From the NCBI RefSeq assembly GCF_008364685.1, contig NZ_VTTL01000019.1, positions 1 to 41,318 of the forward strand: a DNA stretch of 41,318 nucleotides, given 5' to 3'. Position 1 is the stretch's first letter; each line of letters starts with the position of its first letter. A program made the position numbers and the translations under genes. Source of the stretch: Xanthobacter oligotrophicus. Lineage in GTDB: Bacteria; Pseudomonadota; Alphaproteobacteria; Rhizobiales; Xanthobacteraceae. Positions 32,224 through 39,959 of this stretch are shown piece by piece. Below the pieces are notes generated by a model. That model saw only the letters and a list, made by a program, of their open reading frames with translations. It made no database searches and was not told the DNA's origin.

Positions 32224-32544
32224 ATGACCCGGATCACCTTCGTCACGCCCGCCGGCCAGCGCATCGAGATCGATGCGGAGGACGGGCTCAGCGTCATGGA
32301 ATGCGCGCGCCGCGCCAACGTGCCAGGGATCGTCGCCGAATGCGGCGGCGCCTGCTCGTGCGCCACCTGCCACGTGCATGTGGACCCCGAGTGGTGCGCC
32401 GCGGTGGGCGAGGCCGCGGGCATGGAGCGCGACATGCTGGAATTCGCCGAGGACGTGCGCGACAGTTCCCGCCTCTCCTGCCAGGTGAAGGTGGCGCCCG
32501 CGCTGGACGGCCTCGTCGTCCACCTGCCCGCCGGCCAAGGCTGA
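32224..32544 (+). CDS. [2Fe-2S] ferredoxin, adrenodoxin/putidaredoxin type
   Basis: A 106-residue plant/vertebrate-type ferredoxin. Cluster ligands are Cys40, Cys46, Cys49 (CGGACSCATC) and Cys86 (RLSCQV), with the CX5CX2C spacing of adrenodoxin-like proteins. It most likely carries electrons from the ferredoxin reductase at 37106-38326 to the Rieske dioxygenase, making a three-component oxygenase. Start follows an ACGGGAAG-like site 8 bp upstream. Confidence 0.93.
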   Translation: MTRITFVTPAGQRIEIDAEDGLSVMECARRANVPGIVAECGGACSCATCHVHVDPEWCAAVGEAAGMERDMLEFAEDVRDSSRLSCQVKVAPALDGLVVHLPAGQG

Positions 32545-32549
32545 GGCCG

Positions 32550-33671
32550 ATGCCGGGACCGCTTTCGGGACTGCGCATCGTCGAGATGGTCGGCCTCGGC
32601 CCCGCCCCGTTCGCCGCCATGATGCTGGCGGATGCTGGCGCCGAGGTGATCCGCGTCCACCAGAGGGGCCAGCGGCCGGAAATCCCGCTCATGAACACGC
32701 GTTTCGACGTGTTGGCGCGGGGCCGCAGGTCCATCGCCCTCGACCTCAAGGCGGAGAAGGATCTCGAGGTGATGCGCGATCTCCTCGCCCGCGCGGACGG
32801 CCTTATCGAGGGCTTCCGGCCGGGGGTGATGGAGCGCCTCGGCCTCGGGCCGGAGCCCTGCCTCGCCGCCAATCCGCGCCTCGTCTACGGCCGCATGACC
32901 GGCTGGGGCCAGGAGGGTCCGCTGAAGGACGCTGCCGGGCACGACCTCAACTATCTCGGCGCCACCGGCGCGCTGGCCGCCATGGGCCCGGCGGATGCGC
33001 CGCCGCCCGTGCCGCTGAACCTCATCGCCGATTTCGGCGGCGGCGGCATGCTGATGGCATTCGGCATGGTGGCGGCGCTGCTGGGGGCGAAGACCACCGG
33101 CGAAGGCCAGGTGGTGGACGCCGCCATGACGGACGGCGCGGCGCTGCTCGCCGCCATGTTCTGGGGCTTCCGCGCCGGCGGCCTCTGGGGCGCGACGCGG
33201 CAGGCGAACCTGCTGGACGGCGGGGCCTATTTCTATGGCACCTATACGTGCGCTGACGGAAAGTTCCTCGCGGTGGCGCCGGTGGAGGGCAAGTTCCACC
33301 GCATCCTCATCGACACCCTCGGGCTGGACCCCGCCGAATTCACCCACGCGGCCGAACCCGCCGCCTGGGGTAAGCTGCGCGCCCGCCTCGCCGCCATCTT
33401 CCTGACCGAGCCGCGCGACCACTGGGCTCGGTTGTTCGCCGGCACCGACGCCTGCGTCTCCCCCGTCCTCGACTGGGACGAGGCTGCCTCCGATACGCAC
33501 GCGCGGGCTCGCGACGCCTTCGTGAGCGTGGACGGCGTGGTGCAGCCGGCGCCCGCGCCGCGCTTCTCCGTCACCCCCTCCGCCATCGCCTCCGGGCCGG
33601 CGGCGCCGGGCGCGCACGGCCGCGAGATCCTCGCCGGCTGGGGCCTCGATCCGGCCCGGCTCGATCCCTGA
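32550..33671 (+). CDS. CoA transferase family III protein, alpha-methylacyl-CoA racemase-like
   Basis: A 373-residue CaiB/BaiF-fold protein. The segments AGHDLNYL (His131) and IADFGGGGM (Asp161) match the catalytic His/Asp pair of alpha-methylacyl-CoA racemase, with the same 30-residue spacing as His126 and Asp156 of the Mycobacterium tuberculosis enzyme. Such racemases interconvert R and S 2-methylacyl-CoA by alpha-proton exchange, and the mammalian enzyme acts on ibuprofenyl-CoA. It is the last gene of the dioxygenase operon, 5 bp after the ferredoxin. A CoA-transferase role is the alternative. Confidence 0.87.
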   Translation: MPGPLSGLRIVEMVGLGPAPFAAMMLADAGAEVIRVHQRGQRPEIPLMNTRFDVLARGRRSIALDLKAEKDLEVMRDLLARADGLIEGFRPGVMERLGLGPEPCLAANPRLVYGRMTGWGQEGPLKDAAGHDLNYLGATGALAAMGPADAPPPVPLNLIADFGGGGMLMAFGMVAALLGAKTTGEGQVVDAAMTDGAALLAAMFWGFRAGGLWGATRQANLLDGGAYFYGTYTCADGKFLAVAPVEGKFHRILIDTLGLDPAEFTHAAEPAAWGKLRARLAAIFLTEPRDHWARLFAGTDACVSPVLDWDEAASDTHARARDAFVSVDGVVQPAPAPRFSVTPSAIASGPAAPGAHGREILAGWGLDPARLDP

Positions 33672-33702
33672 GCCCCCCAAAAAAATGAGCCCCAAGAAAA
33701 AA

Positions 33703-33731
33703 CCGGCCTCCCGGCGATGGCGGGAGGCCGG
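33703..33731 (-). terminator. Intrinsic terminator for the CoA ligase-esterase unit
   Basis: CCGGCCTCCCG and its exact complement form an 11-bp stem around a 7-base loop. On the minus strand it is followed directly by TTTTTT and, further on, a second T-run. It therefore ends the minus-strand unit (stop at 33795) and also lies 31 bp after the plus-strand racemase gene. Confidence 0.82.
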
Positions 33732-33794
33732 CGAGTGAACCCAGCACATGCGACGTCGAAAGGGCTCGAGGCGTCGGGAGGACGTGTCCGGGTG

Positions 33795-34706
33795 TCAGAG
33801 GGCGCGCAGGAAGGCGCCGATGCGGGCGAGGGAGAGGGCCGCCTCGGGCAGCTCCGCGAACACCTGGAAATGGTGGCACATGCCCTCGAACACCTCGACC
33901 TCCACCTGCCCGCCCTGCGCCGCCGCATTGCGGGCGAGGAGATGGCTGTCGTCGAGGGTGATGTCGGCGCCGCCCGCATGGACAAGGATGCGCGGCAGTC
34001 CGGCGAGATCGCCCAGCACCGGCGAGGCCGCGGGGTCGGCCGGCGCATGGTCGCGGCCGAGATAGGTGCGGGCCATGGCCTTCAACTGCTCCGGGCGGGA
34101 GAAGATGTCCTGCTCCAACAGCGCGCTGTAACTCTCCCCGCTCATGGTTAGGTCGAGCCAGGGCGAGAGCAGCACCAGCGCCTTCGGCAGCGGCAGGCCG
34201 GCATCGCGCGCCCTGATCGCGGTGCCGAGGGCAAGCGCTCCACCGGCGGAATCTCCCGCCAGCGCGAGCGGACCGTCGCCCGCCTCCACCAACGCACGGT
34301 AGACGGCGAAGGCGTCGTCAGGTGCCGCGGGAAAGCGGTGCTCGGGCGCGAGCCGGTAGTCGAAGCCCAGCACCCGCATGCCGCTCGCTTCGGCAAGGCG
34401 CGCCATCAGCCCGGCATGGGAGCGCACGGAGCCGATCTGGAAGCCGCCACCGTGGCAATAGAGCAGCGTGCGGCCCGCCTCTGCCTCCGCCGCATCGAAG
34501 GCGCAGGCGGGAAGACCGGCGAGCGCGAGCGGTGTGCGCGTGACCTGCGGGGCGCCTTCGCCCGCCCCGAGGAAGTCCTCGAAGCTGGTGCGGATCTCGG
34601 CGAGGCCCATGCCCGCCGCCCAGGCGGAGGTCGCGGCCTTGATGCGCGCGCGCACCCGCTCGAAGGCGGCGGCGCTGCCGGCAGGGCTGGGAAAGGGCTG
34701 GGTCAT
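33795..34706 (-). CDS. Alpha/beta hydrolase, hormone-sensitive lipase-type esterase
   Basis: A 303-residue esterase of the HSL family (alpha/beta hydrolase fold 3). The oxyanion-hole motif HGGG lies at 85-88 and the nucleophile Ser153 in GDSAGG. The acid is probably Asp248 or Asp252 in GGADITLDDS, and the base His278/His279 in MCHHF. FDYRLAPEHRFPAA is a strong family signature. Start at 34706 (MTQPFPS). It is downstream of the CoA ligase on the same strand with a 68-bp gap. It may release an aryl-alkanoic acid from an ester before activation; this is inference. Confidence 0.88.
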   Translation of the reverse strand: MTQPFPSPAGSAAAFERVRARIKAATSAWAAGMGLAEIRTSFEDFLGAGEGAPQVTRTPLALAGLPACAFDAAEAEAGRTLLYCHGGGFQIGSVRSHAGLMARLAEASGMRVLGFDYRLAPEHRFPAAPDDAFAVYRALVEAGDGPLALAGDSAGGALALGTAIRARDAGLPLPKALVLLSPWLDLTMSGESYSALLEQDIFSRPEQLKAMARTYLGRDHAPADPAASPVLGDLAGLPRILVHAGGADITLDDSHLLARNAAAQGGQVEVEVFEGMCHHFQVFAELPEAALSLARIGAFLRAL

Positions 34707-34774
34707 GATGGCATCCGGCGCGCGGGGCCGGCGGACGCATCGGCCCGCCGCTCCCCGCCAGGAAAAGACAAGCC

Positions 34775-36100
34775 TCAGTGTGCAGCTTCCGACCGGTGCA
34801 GCACACGCGTGGCCTTGGCTTCGTAGCGCGGCAGCGCGCCTTCCGCGTGGCACTCGACGTTCACGTTGATGCCGAGGCGGGCCTTGATCTCGCGGCGCAC
34901 GTCGGCGGCGCACACCTCGCCGGGGCGCTGCTCGGCGCTGACGGATTCCACCGCCACCGTCATCTTGCCGATGGTAGTGGCCTCCTTGTCCACGTAGATC
35001 TGCCAGGCCTCCTTGGCGAGGCCGGGGATGCCGGCGATCACGTCCTCGATCTGCGAGGGGAAGACGATGACGCCCTTGAACTTGATCATGTCGTCGGTGC
35101 GCCCGATGATCCGGCCGATCTTGCGCATGCCGCGGCGGCCCGAGGGGCAGTCGTAGGGCCGCGGCGAGAGGCGCACCAGGTCGCGGGTGCGCCAGCGCAC
35201 CACGGGCGAGGCCTCCTTGCGCAGGGTGGTGACGACGATCTCGCCCACTTCGCCGTCCGACACCGGCTTCATGGTCTTGGGATCGAGGATCTCGACGATG
35301 ACGGTGTCCTCGTTGAGGAGCTGCAATTCGTCGTCGGCGTGGGTGTAGGGCGTGGAGATGGCGAGGATCGGCCCGCCCGCTTCCGTGGTGCCGTAGATGT
35401 TGTGGCTCATGAAGCCCTCGGGCAATTCCGCCTCCAGCTGGGCGCGGAACTCGGCGGAGACCGACTGCCCGCCGAGGATGGCCACCTTCAGCGTCCATTC
35501 CGTGCGCGGATCGATGCCCTGGTGCTTGGCCGCCTGGACCAGCGTCATCAGCCACAAAGGCGACATGGAGGCCACGTCATAGGCGTGGTCGCGCAGCCAG
35601 CGGGCGGCAAGCTCGCCGCGGCCGGGGCCGATGGGAAAGTTGGTGCAGCCCACGGCGGAGAAGCCGGCGTCCAGCGCCGGGCCACCGATCCACAGGCCGT
35701 AGCCGTAGCCTTGATAGGCCCGGAAGCCGCTGCGCACGCCCGCGGCCGTCAGCAGGCGCGCCATCTGGTAGGGCAGGAGGCCGTGCAGGTCGTTCTTCGT
35801 CATGCCGAACGTCACCGGCAGGCCGGTGGTGCCGGAGGTGGCGACGAAACGCTCCACTTTCTCCATGGGCACGGTGAGGAAGGGAAAGGGATAGCGGTCG
35901 CGCAACAGCGACTTGTCCATAAAGGGGGCGTTGGCGAGGCCATCCTCGGAAGCAAGGTCCTCCGGCTTCATGCCGGCTTCGGCAAAATGCGCCTTCCAGG
36001 CATCGCACTCCGCGAGGCGCGCGCCGAGGCCGGCAAGGCCGTCGCGCTGGACTTTCAGAATACCGTCGCGGTCGAGCGACTCCACCTCTGGATGCTGCAT
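34775..36100 (-). CDS. Phenylacetate-CoA ligase-like acyl-CoA synthetase
   Basis: A 441-residue adenylate-forming enzyme of the PaaK family (E. coli PaaK is about 437). The ATP-binding P-loop-like motif TSGTTGLP lies at 88-95, YGTTEAGG at 236-243, and the C-terminal hinge region contains GRTDDMIKFKGVIVFPSQIED. It forms an aryl-acyl adenylate and then the CoA thioester in the cytosol. A GGAGGAAG site precedes the start. Its promoter carries a TetR-type operator and is divergent from tetR. In this context it probably activates the acid attacked by the dioxygenase; phenylacetate itself is another option. Confidence 0.92.
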   Translation of the reverse strand: MQHPEVESLDRDGILKVQRDGLAGLGARLAECDAWKAHFAEAGMKPEDLASEDGLANAPFMDKSLLRDRYPFPFLTVPMEKVERFVATSGTTGLPVTFGMTKNDLHGLLPYQMARLLTAAGVRSGFRAYQGYGYGLWIGGPALDAGFSAVGCTNFPIGPGRGELAARWLRDHAYDVASMSPLWLMTLVQAAKHQGIDPRTEWTLKVAILGGQSVSAEFRAQLEAELPEGFMSHNIYGTTEAGGPILAISTPYTHADDELQLLNEDTVIVEILDPKTMKPVSDGEVGEIVVTTLRKEASPVVRWRTRDLVRLSPRPYDCPSGRRGMRKIGRIIGRTDDMIKFKGVIVFPSQIEDVIAGIPGLAKEAWQIYVDKEATTIGKMTVAVESVSAEQRPGEVCAADVRREIKARLGINVNVECHAEGALPRYEAKATRVLHRSEAAH

Positions 36101-36163
36101 GTGCTTCCTCCCCCATCCGACCGTTGGACTACGCGGCTCTTGGGGCCGCTCTCGGTTGATGAA

Positions 36164-36193
36164 TTAATAGATCGAACGAATGGTCTATGTAAA
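36164..36193 (-). promoter_or_regulatory. Candidate promoter of the CoA ligase unit
   Basis: On the minus strand TTTACA (36193-36188, 5 of 6 to consensus) and TATTAA (36169-36164) are 18 bases apart. Site C fills the spacer, the same design as at the transporter promoter. Confidence 0.55.
36170..36185 (-). promoter_or_regulatory. TetR-type operator, site C
   Basis: Minus-strand reading GACCATTCGTTCGATC, 12 of 16 bases to GACCGAACGTTCGGTC. It lies in the spacer of the CoA ligase promoter. Confidence 0.65.
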
Positions 36194-36316
36194 CGAGGAA
36201 ATTTGATCTCCATCAACCGCCCGGAAAAATGCCGCCACGGGCAGGCGACCACAGGTAAGGAGCCGACCGCGCCAGCGGCCACGCTCGGGAAGCGACCCGT
36301 ACTCCCGGCGCTGCAC

Positions 36317-36345
36317 TTGGCACCGGGGGCCTTCGCGCTTATAGA
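36317..36345 (+). promoter_or_regulatory. Candidate promoter of the tetR gene
   Basis: TTGGCA (36317-36322) and TATAGA (36340-36345) are 17 bases apart, about 36 bp before the GTG start. The operator at 36344-36359 overlaps the -10 and start region, consistent with autorepression. Confidence 0.55.
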
Positions 36346-36359
36346 CCGAATGATCGGAA
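36344..36359 (+). promoter_or_regulatory. TetR-type operator, site D
   Basis: GACCGAATGATCGGAA, 12 of 16 bases to GACCGAACGTTCGGTC, directly upstream of the tetR start. Confidence 0.65.
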
Positions 36360-36380
36360 CATTCTTGCAGGTATGACGTC

Positions 36381-37070
36381 GTGGCGAGAACGCGCTCAGC
36401 CGAGTACGACAATATTCACGATACCATACTCGAGCGAGCGGCATCCGTCTTCGCGCAGCGCGGCTATGCGGCCACCTCCATCGGCGACATCGCCGAGGCC
36501 TGCGAGTGCTCCAAGTCGCGCCTGTATCACTATTTCACGTCCAAGGAAGCCATCCTTTCCGACATGCTGACGTCGCATGTGGAAAGCCTCCTCATGAAGT
36601 GCCGGCAGACCCTCTACGGCTACCAGGACCCGGAGGAGCGATTCCGCCAGCTGACGCGCCTGTTCCTCGACGTCTATTCCGTCTCGCGCGACCAGCACGT
36701 GGCATTGCTCACCTGCTCGGAGTTCCTGGCGCCCGAGACCCGCAAGGTGCTGGTGGCCAAGCAGCGCGAGCTGATCGCCTATGTGCGGGACATCCTGCTG
36801 CAGCTGCGGCCGGATCTCGCCAAGGACTCCACCATGGCCCACGTGGACACCATGCTGTTCTTCGGCATGATCAACTGGACCTACACGTGGTACCACGCCG
36901 ACGGCGCGGTGGCGCCCAGCGAGCTCGCCGACCGCACCGTGGACCTGTTCGTGAACGGCTACGCCCACGCGGCCGCGCCGCCCAATGGCACCCAGCCCCA
37001 CGCGAAACAGGATGCGCGCCACCCTGCGCGGCAGGACGGCCGGGCCGATCCCCGCTCCGGCAAGGACTGA
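36381..37070 (+). CDS. TetR-family transcriptional regulator
   Basis: A 229-residue TetR-type repressor. The N-terminal helix-turn-helix covers about residues 14-60 (ATSIGDIAEACECSKSRLYHYFTSKEAIL), followed by a helical ligand domain and a 25-residue charged tail (PHAKQDARHPARQDGRADPRS) that is probably disordered. A GTG start at 36381 is used; the overlapping ATG at 36373 is in another frame. Located in the middle of the cluster and divergent from the CoA ligase. The five GACC...GGTC-type sites in the surrounding promoters are its likely targets, and an aryl-acyl-CoA or aromatic acid the likely inducer. Confidence 0.9.
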   Translation: MARTRSAEYDNIHDTILERAASVFAQRGYAATSIGDIAEACECSKSRLYHYFTSKEAILSDMLTSHVESLLMKCRQTLYGYQDPEERFRQLTRLFLDVYSVSRDQHVALLTCSEFLAPETRKVLVAKQRELIAYVRDILLQLRPDLAKDSTMAHVDTMLFFGMINWTYTWYHADGAVAPSELADRTVDLFVNGYAHAAAPPNGTQPHAKQDARHPARQDGRADPRSGKD

Positions 37071-37105
37071 CCGCGCAAGGATTGACGCCGGGAGCCGGGA
37101 CCGCC

Positions 37106-38326
37106 TCAGGCGGCCGGCCGCCGCATCCGCGCCACAGGGTCGAACCCCTCCTGCGCCGCCTCTTCGAGCGAGACGGCGATGCCACCCTCCAGCAGCTTCT
37201 TGGCCGCCATGTAGGTGCGCGCGTCGTTGAGGGCGTCCACAGCGATCATCCGGCCCTCGCGGAAGTACCAGAGCGATTCGCCGCGCTCCGAGCGCCGGCG
37301 GAGCACCGCATCATAGCCGCGGTTGAGGCCGACGATCTGGAGCTTCATGTCGTACTGGTCGGACCAGAACCACGGGACCGGCGCATAGACGCGCGGGCGG
37401 CCGAGCATGTCGTCGGCCGCGCATTCCGCCTGGTCCACCGCATTCTGCACGCTCTCCAGCCGCGTCGGGATGCCCGCCAAGGGAAAGGCAGCGCAATCGC
37501 CCGCCGCCCAAATGCCCGGCGCCGAGGTGCGCCCATGGACATCCACGGCGATGCCGTTGTCGCAGGCGATGCCCGCGGCGCGGGCCAGCTCGTCGCGGGG
37601 CAGCACGCCGATGCCGACGAGCACCGCATCCACCTCCATGCGCGTGCCGTCGTCCAGCGTCACCACCGCGACTGCGCCGTCCCGCGCTGCCACGGCGGCC
37701 ACGCTGCGCCCTTCCAGAATACGCACGCCGTGGCCCGCGTGCAGGGCGCGGATGGCGTCCGAGGTCTCGGGGCAGGCCACCCGCTCCAGGATGCGCGCGG
37801 CGCGCTCCACCACGGTGACGGACAGGCCGGTCTTCACCGCCACCGCCGCTGTCTCCAGCCCCACATAGCCGCCGCCCAGCACCATGAGGCGTCGACCCGG
37901 GCGAATGGCGTCCTGAAGGCGTTCTGCATCGGCGAGGCCGCGCAGCTCGTACACGCCTTCGAGCCCGGAAAACTCCGGCGGCAGGGTCCGCGGGCGGGTG
38001 CCCGTCGCCAGCGCCAGCTTGCTCCATGGCACCGTGCGATCGTTCACCTCCAGCGTGCGCCCTGCCGGATCGATGGCGGTGACGCGCGCATCCGTCACCA
38101 GCGCGACACCGAGGCCGCTCCAGAAGTCGGCCGGACGCAGATAAAGCCGATCAACCGTCCATTCTCTTTTAAGATAGGCCTTGGAGAGCGGCGGACGCTG
38201 GTAGGGAGGGTGCGGCTCATCGCCATAGAGCGTCAAGGCGCCAGAATATCCGCTATGTCGCAGGTGCATGGCTAGGGAGGCCGCAGCCTGTCCGGCGCCG
38301 ACGATAGCGATGTGTTCCTGCTCCAT
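37106..38326 (-). CDS. Ferredoxin-NAD(P)+ reductase, FAD-dependent (dioxygenase electron transfer)
   Basis: A 406-residue flavoprotein of the BphA4/putidaredoxin-reductase type. FAD-binding motif VGAGQAAASLA (9-19), NAD-binding GGGYVGLETAAVAVKTG in the middle, and WAAGDCAAFP near residue 285 are all present, with the usual C-terminal reductase domain. It takes electrons from NAD(P)H to the [2Fe-2S] ferredoxin of the dioxygenase. Although not in the dioxygenase operon, its upstream region carries operator site E, so it should be co-regulated. Confidence 0.93.
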   Translation of the reverse strand: MEQEHIAIVGAGQAAASLAMHLRHSGYSGALTLYGDEPHPPYQRPPLSKAYLKREWTVDRLYLRPADFWSGLGVALVTDARVTAIDPAGRTLEVNDRTVPWSKLALATGTRPRTLPPEFSGLEGVYELRGLADAERLQDAIRPGRRLMVLGGGYVGLETAAVAVKTGLSVTVVERAARILERVACPETSDAIRALHAGHGVRILEGRSVAAVAARDGAVAVVTLDDGTRMEVDAVLVGIGVLPRDELARAAGIACDNGIAVDVHGRTSAPGIWAAGDCAAFPLAGIPTRLESVQNAVDQAECAADDMLGRPRVYAPVPWFWSDQYDMKLQIVGLNRGYDAVLRRRSERGESLWYFREGRMIAVDALNDARTYMAAKKLLEGGIAVSLEEAAQEGFDPVARMRRPAA

Positions 38327-38350
38327 GGCGTCCCTCTCTGAATATTTATT

Positions 38351-38366
38351 GACCGAACGTTCTGGT
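38351..38366. promoter_or_regulatory. TetR-type operator, site E
   Basis: GACCGAACGTTCTGGT, 13 of 16 bases to the cluster pattern and the best of the five in the left half. It lies between the divergent reductase and DUF35-fusion genes, close to a plus-strand TATAAT at 38370-38375 and 25 bp from the reductase ATG, so it can act on both. Confidence 0.7.
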
Positions 38367-38369
38367 TAT

Positions 38370-38375
38370 TATAAT
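38370..38375 (+). promoter_or_regulatory. -10 element of the DUF35-fusion/thiolase unit
   Basis: A perfect TATAAT. Possible -35 hexamers are TTGACC at 38349-38354 (spacer 15, short) or TTATTG at 38346-38351 (spacer 18). Site E overlaps the spacer in either case. Confidence 0.45.
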
Positions 38376-38496
38376 GCCAAATCGCGGGTGGCAACCGGGT
38401 TTCCTGCGCATCGTCGGCCCCGACGGCGGCGCGTGCGGACCGAGCGCCTCCGCCCGGCCGGGCGCCGCAATCACAGATCAGGGCGAGGAACCCAAG

Positions 38497-39942
38497 GTGA
38501 CGGGCATCACAGCGATCGCAATCCACCTGCCGCGCCTGCGCCTCCAGCGCGCGAGCATGGCCGCCGCCATGGACTGGCTCTGCCCCCGCTCCGACACGCG
38601 CGGGGCCCGCACCCTCGCCTTCTGGGACGAGGACCCGGTGAGCATGGGCGTCGCCGCCGGGCGAGCCTGCCTCTATCAGGCTCCGCAGGCGCGCACGGCC
38701 GTCCGCGCCCTCACTTTTGCCACCACCACGCCGGTGTTCGCCGAGCCGCAACAAGCGAGCCTGCTCTGTGCCGCGCTCCGCCTTCCGGAGGCGATCCGCA
38801 CCCAGGATGTCGGCGGTACCATGAGGTGCGGCCTCCTGGCCCTTCACGCCGCACTGGAAGGTCCGGACCCGGCACTCCTGATCGCTGCCGATATGCCATC
38901 CAATACCCCGGGAGGACTTGCCGAACTGCGCTATTCGGACGGGGGGGCCGGGGTCCTCGTCGGCGCCGGACCGAACCTGCTCGCCTATCGCGGCGGCGCC
39001 AGCCTGTCCGCCCCCTTCATCGAGCGCTACCGAGGCGCCGGCCACGCCCTCGCCACCGATTGGGAAGAGCGCTGGGTGCGCGAGGAGGGGTTCCTTGACC
39101 TGGTGCCTCACGCCATCTCGGAAGCTCTCGGTAGGGCGCAACTTTCGCCGGCAGACATCCAGCATTTCGTCCTGCCCTGCGTCATTCCCGGCGCCGCCAA
39201 AGCGGTGGCGCAAGCCGCCGGCCTGAGCCAGGCAAAGCTGGCCCAACCCCTTGATCTGGAATGCGGAGACACCGGCGCCGCCCACGCGTTGGTGATGCTG
39301 GCGCGGGCCATGGAAGACATGCGCCCTGGCGAGCGGCTGGTGGTGGCCCAGTTCGGCCAGGGCGCGACGGCCCTGGTGCTGGAGGCGACCGCCGCCATTG
39401 CCGGCTTCGCACCCGCCGCATCCGCCATGCTCGACACCGGCATCGCCGAGACCAACTATCTGAAACTCCCCATTTTTCGCGGCCTTCTACCCTGGGAGCG
39501 GGGCCTGCGCGGCCGCCTTCCGGTGAGCGAGGCGCTGACCACTGCCTATCGCAATTCACAGGCGCTCCTCGGCTTCGTCGGCAGCCGCAGCCCTGAGACC
39601 GGCCAGGTGCAGTTCCCCCCCTCCCGCCTCGCCGTGGCGGAGGCCGGCTTCTTCGTGGAGCCGCAGGAGCCGTGGCCGCTGGCCGACCTCGGCGGCACGG
39701 TCGCCACCGCCACGGCGGACCGGCTCGCCTTCTCGCGTAGCCCACCCAATTGCTACGGCCTCGTGGATATCCCCGGCGGCGCCCGCCTGATGATGGACTT
39801 CACCGACCCCGACGCGGCGCACCTCGGACCCGGTGACGCCGTGCGCTTCGTGTTCCGCATCAAGGATATGGACGAGCGCACCGGCTACCGCCGCTACTTC
39901 TGGAAGGCGGTCGCGGCTTCCGCACTGCCGGCCGCAGCCTGA
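38497..39942 (+). CDS. HMG-CoA synthase-like/DUF35 OB-fold fusion protein
   Basis: A 481-residue two-domain protein: a thiolase-fold HMG-CoA-synthase-like part (about 1-330; ITAIAIHLPRLRL opening) and a C-terminal DUF35-type OB-fold (about 345-470; QVQFPPSR...GLVDIPGGARLMMDFTD). The catalytic Cys of HMG-CoA synthases is not seen; that loop reads GGTMRCGLL, with Met109 apparently in its place. The four zinc-ribbon cysteines usual before the OB-fold are also missing. The GTG start at 38497 follows GAGGAA at 6 bases; an upstream ATG at 38374 lies at the -10 element. It precedes the thiolase and probably forms a complex with it, like IpfE or the ChsH2 DUF35 domain with Ltp2. Confidence 0.83.
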   Translation: MTGITAIAIHLPRLRLQRASMAAAMDWLCPRSDTRGARTLAFWDEDPVSMGVAAGRACLYQAPQARTAVRALTFATTTPVFAEPQQASLLCAALRLPEAIRTQDVGGTMRCGLLALHAALEGPDPALLIAADMPSNTPGGLAELRYSDGGAGVLVGAGPNLLAYRGGASLSAPFIERYRGAGHALATDWEERWVREEGFLDLVPHAISEALGRAQLSPADIQHFVLPCVIPGAAKAVAQAAGLSQAKLAQPLDLECGDTGAAHALVMLARAMEDMRPGERLVVAQFGQGATALVLEATAAIAGFAPAASAMLDTGIAETNYLKLPIFRGLLPWERGLRGRLPVSEALTTAYRNSQALLGFVGSRSPETGQVQFPPSRLAVAEAGFFVEPQEPWPLADLGGTVATATADRLAFSRSPPNCYGLVDIPGGARLMMDFTDPDAAHLGPGDAVRFVFRIKDMDERTGYRRYFWKAVAASALPAAA

Positions 39943-39959
39943 GCGAAAGGCGACGCACG

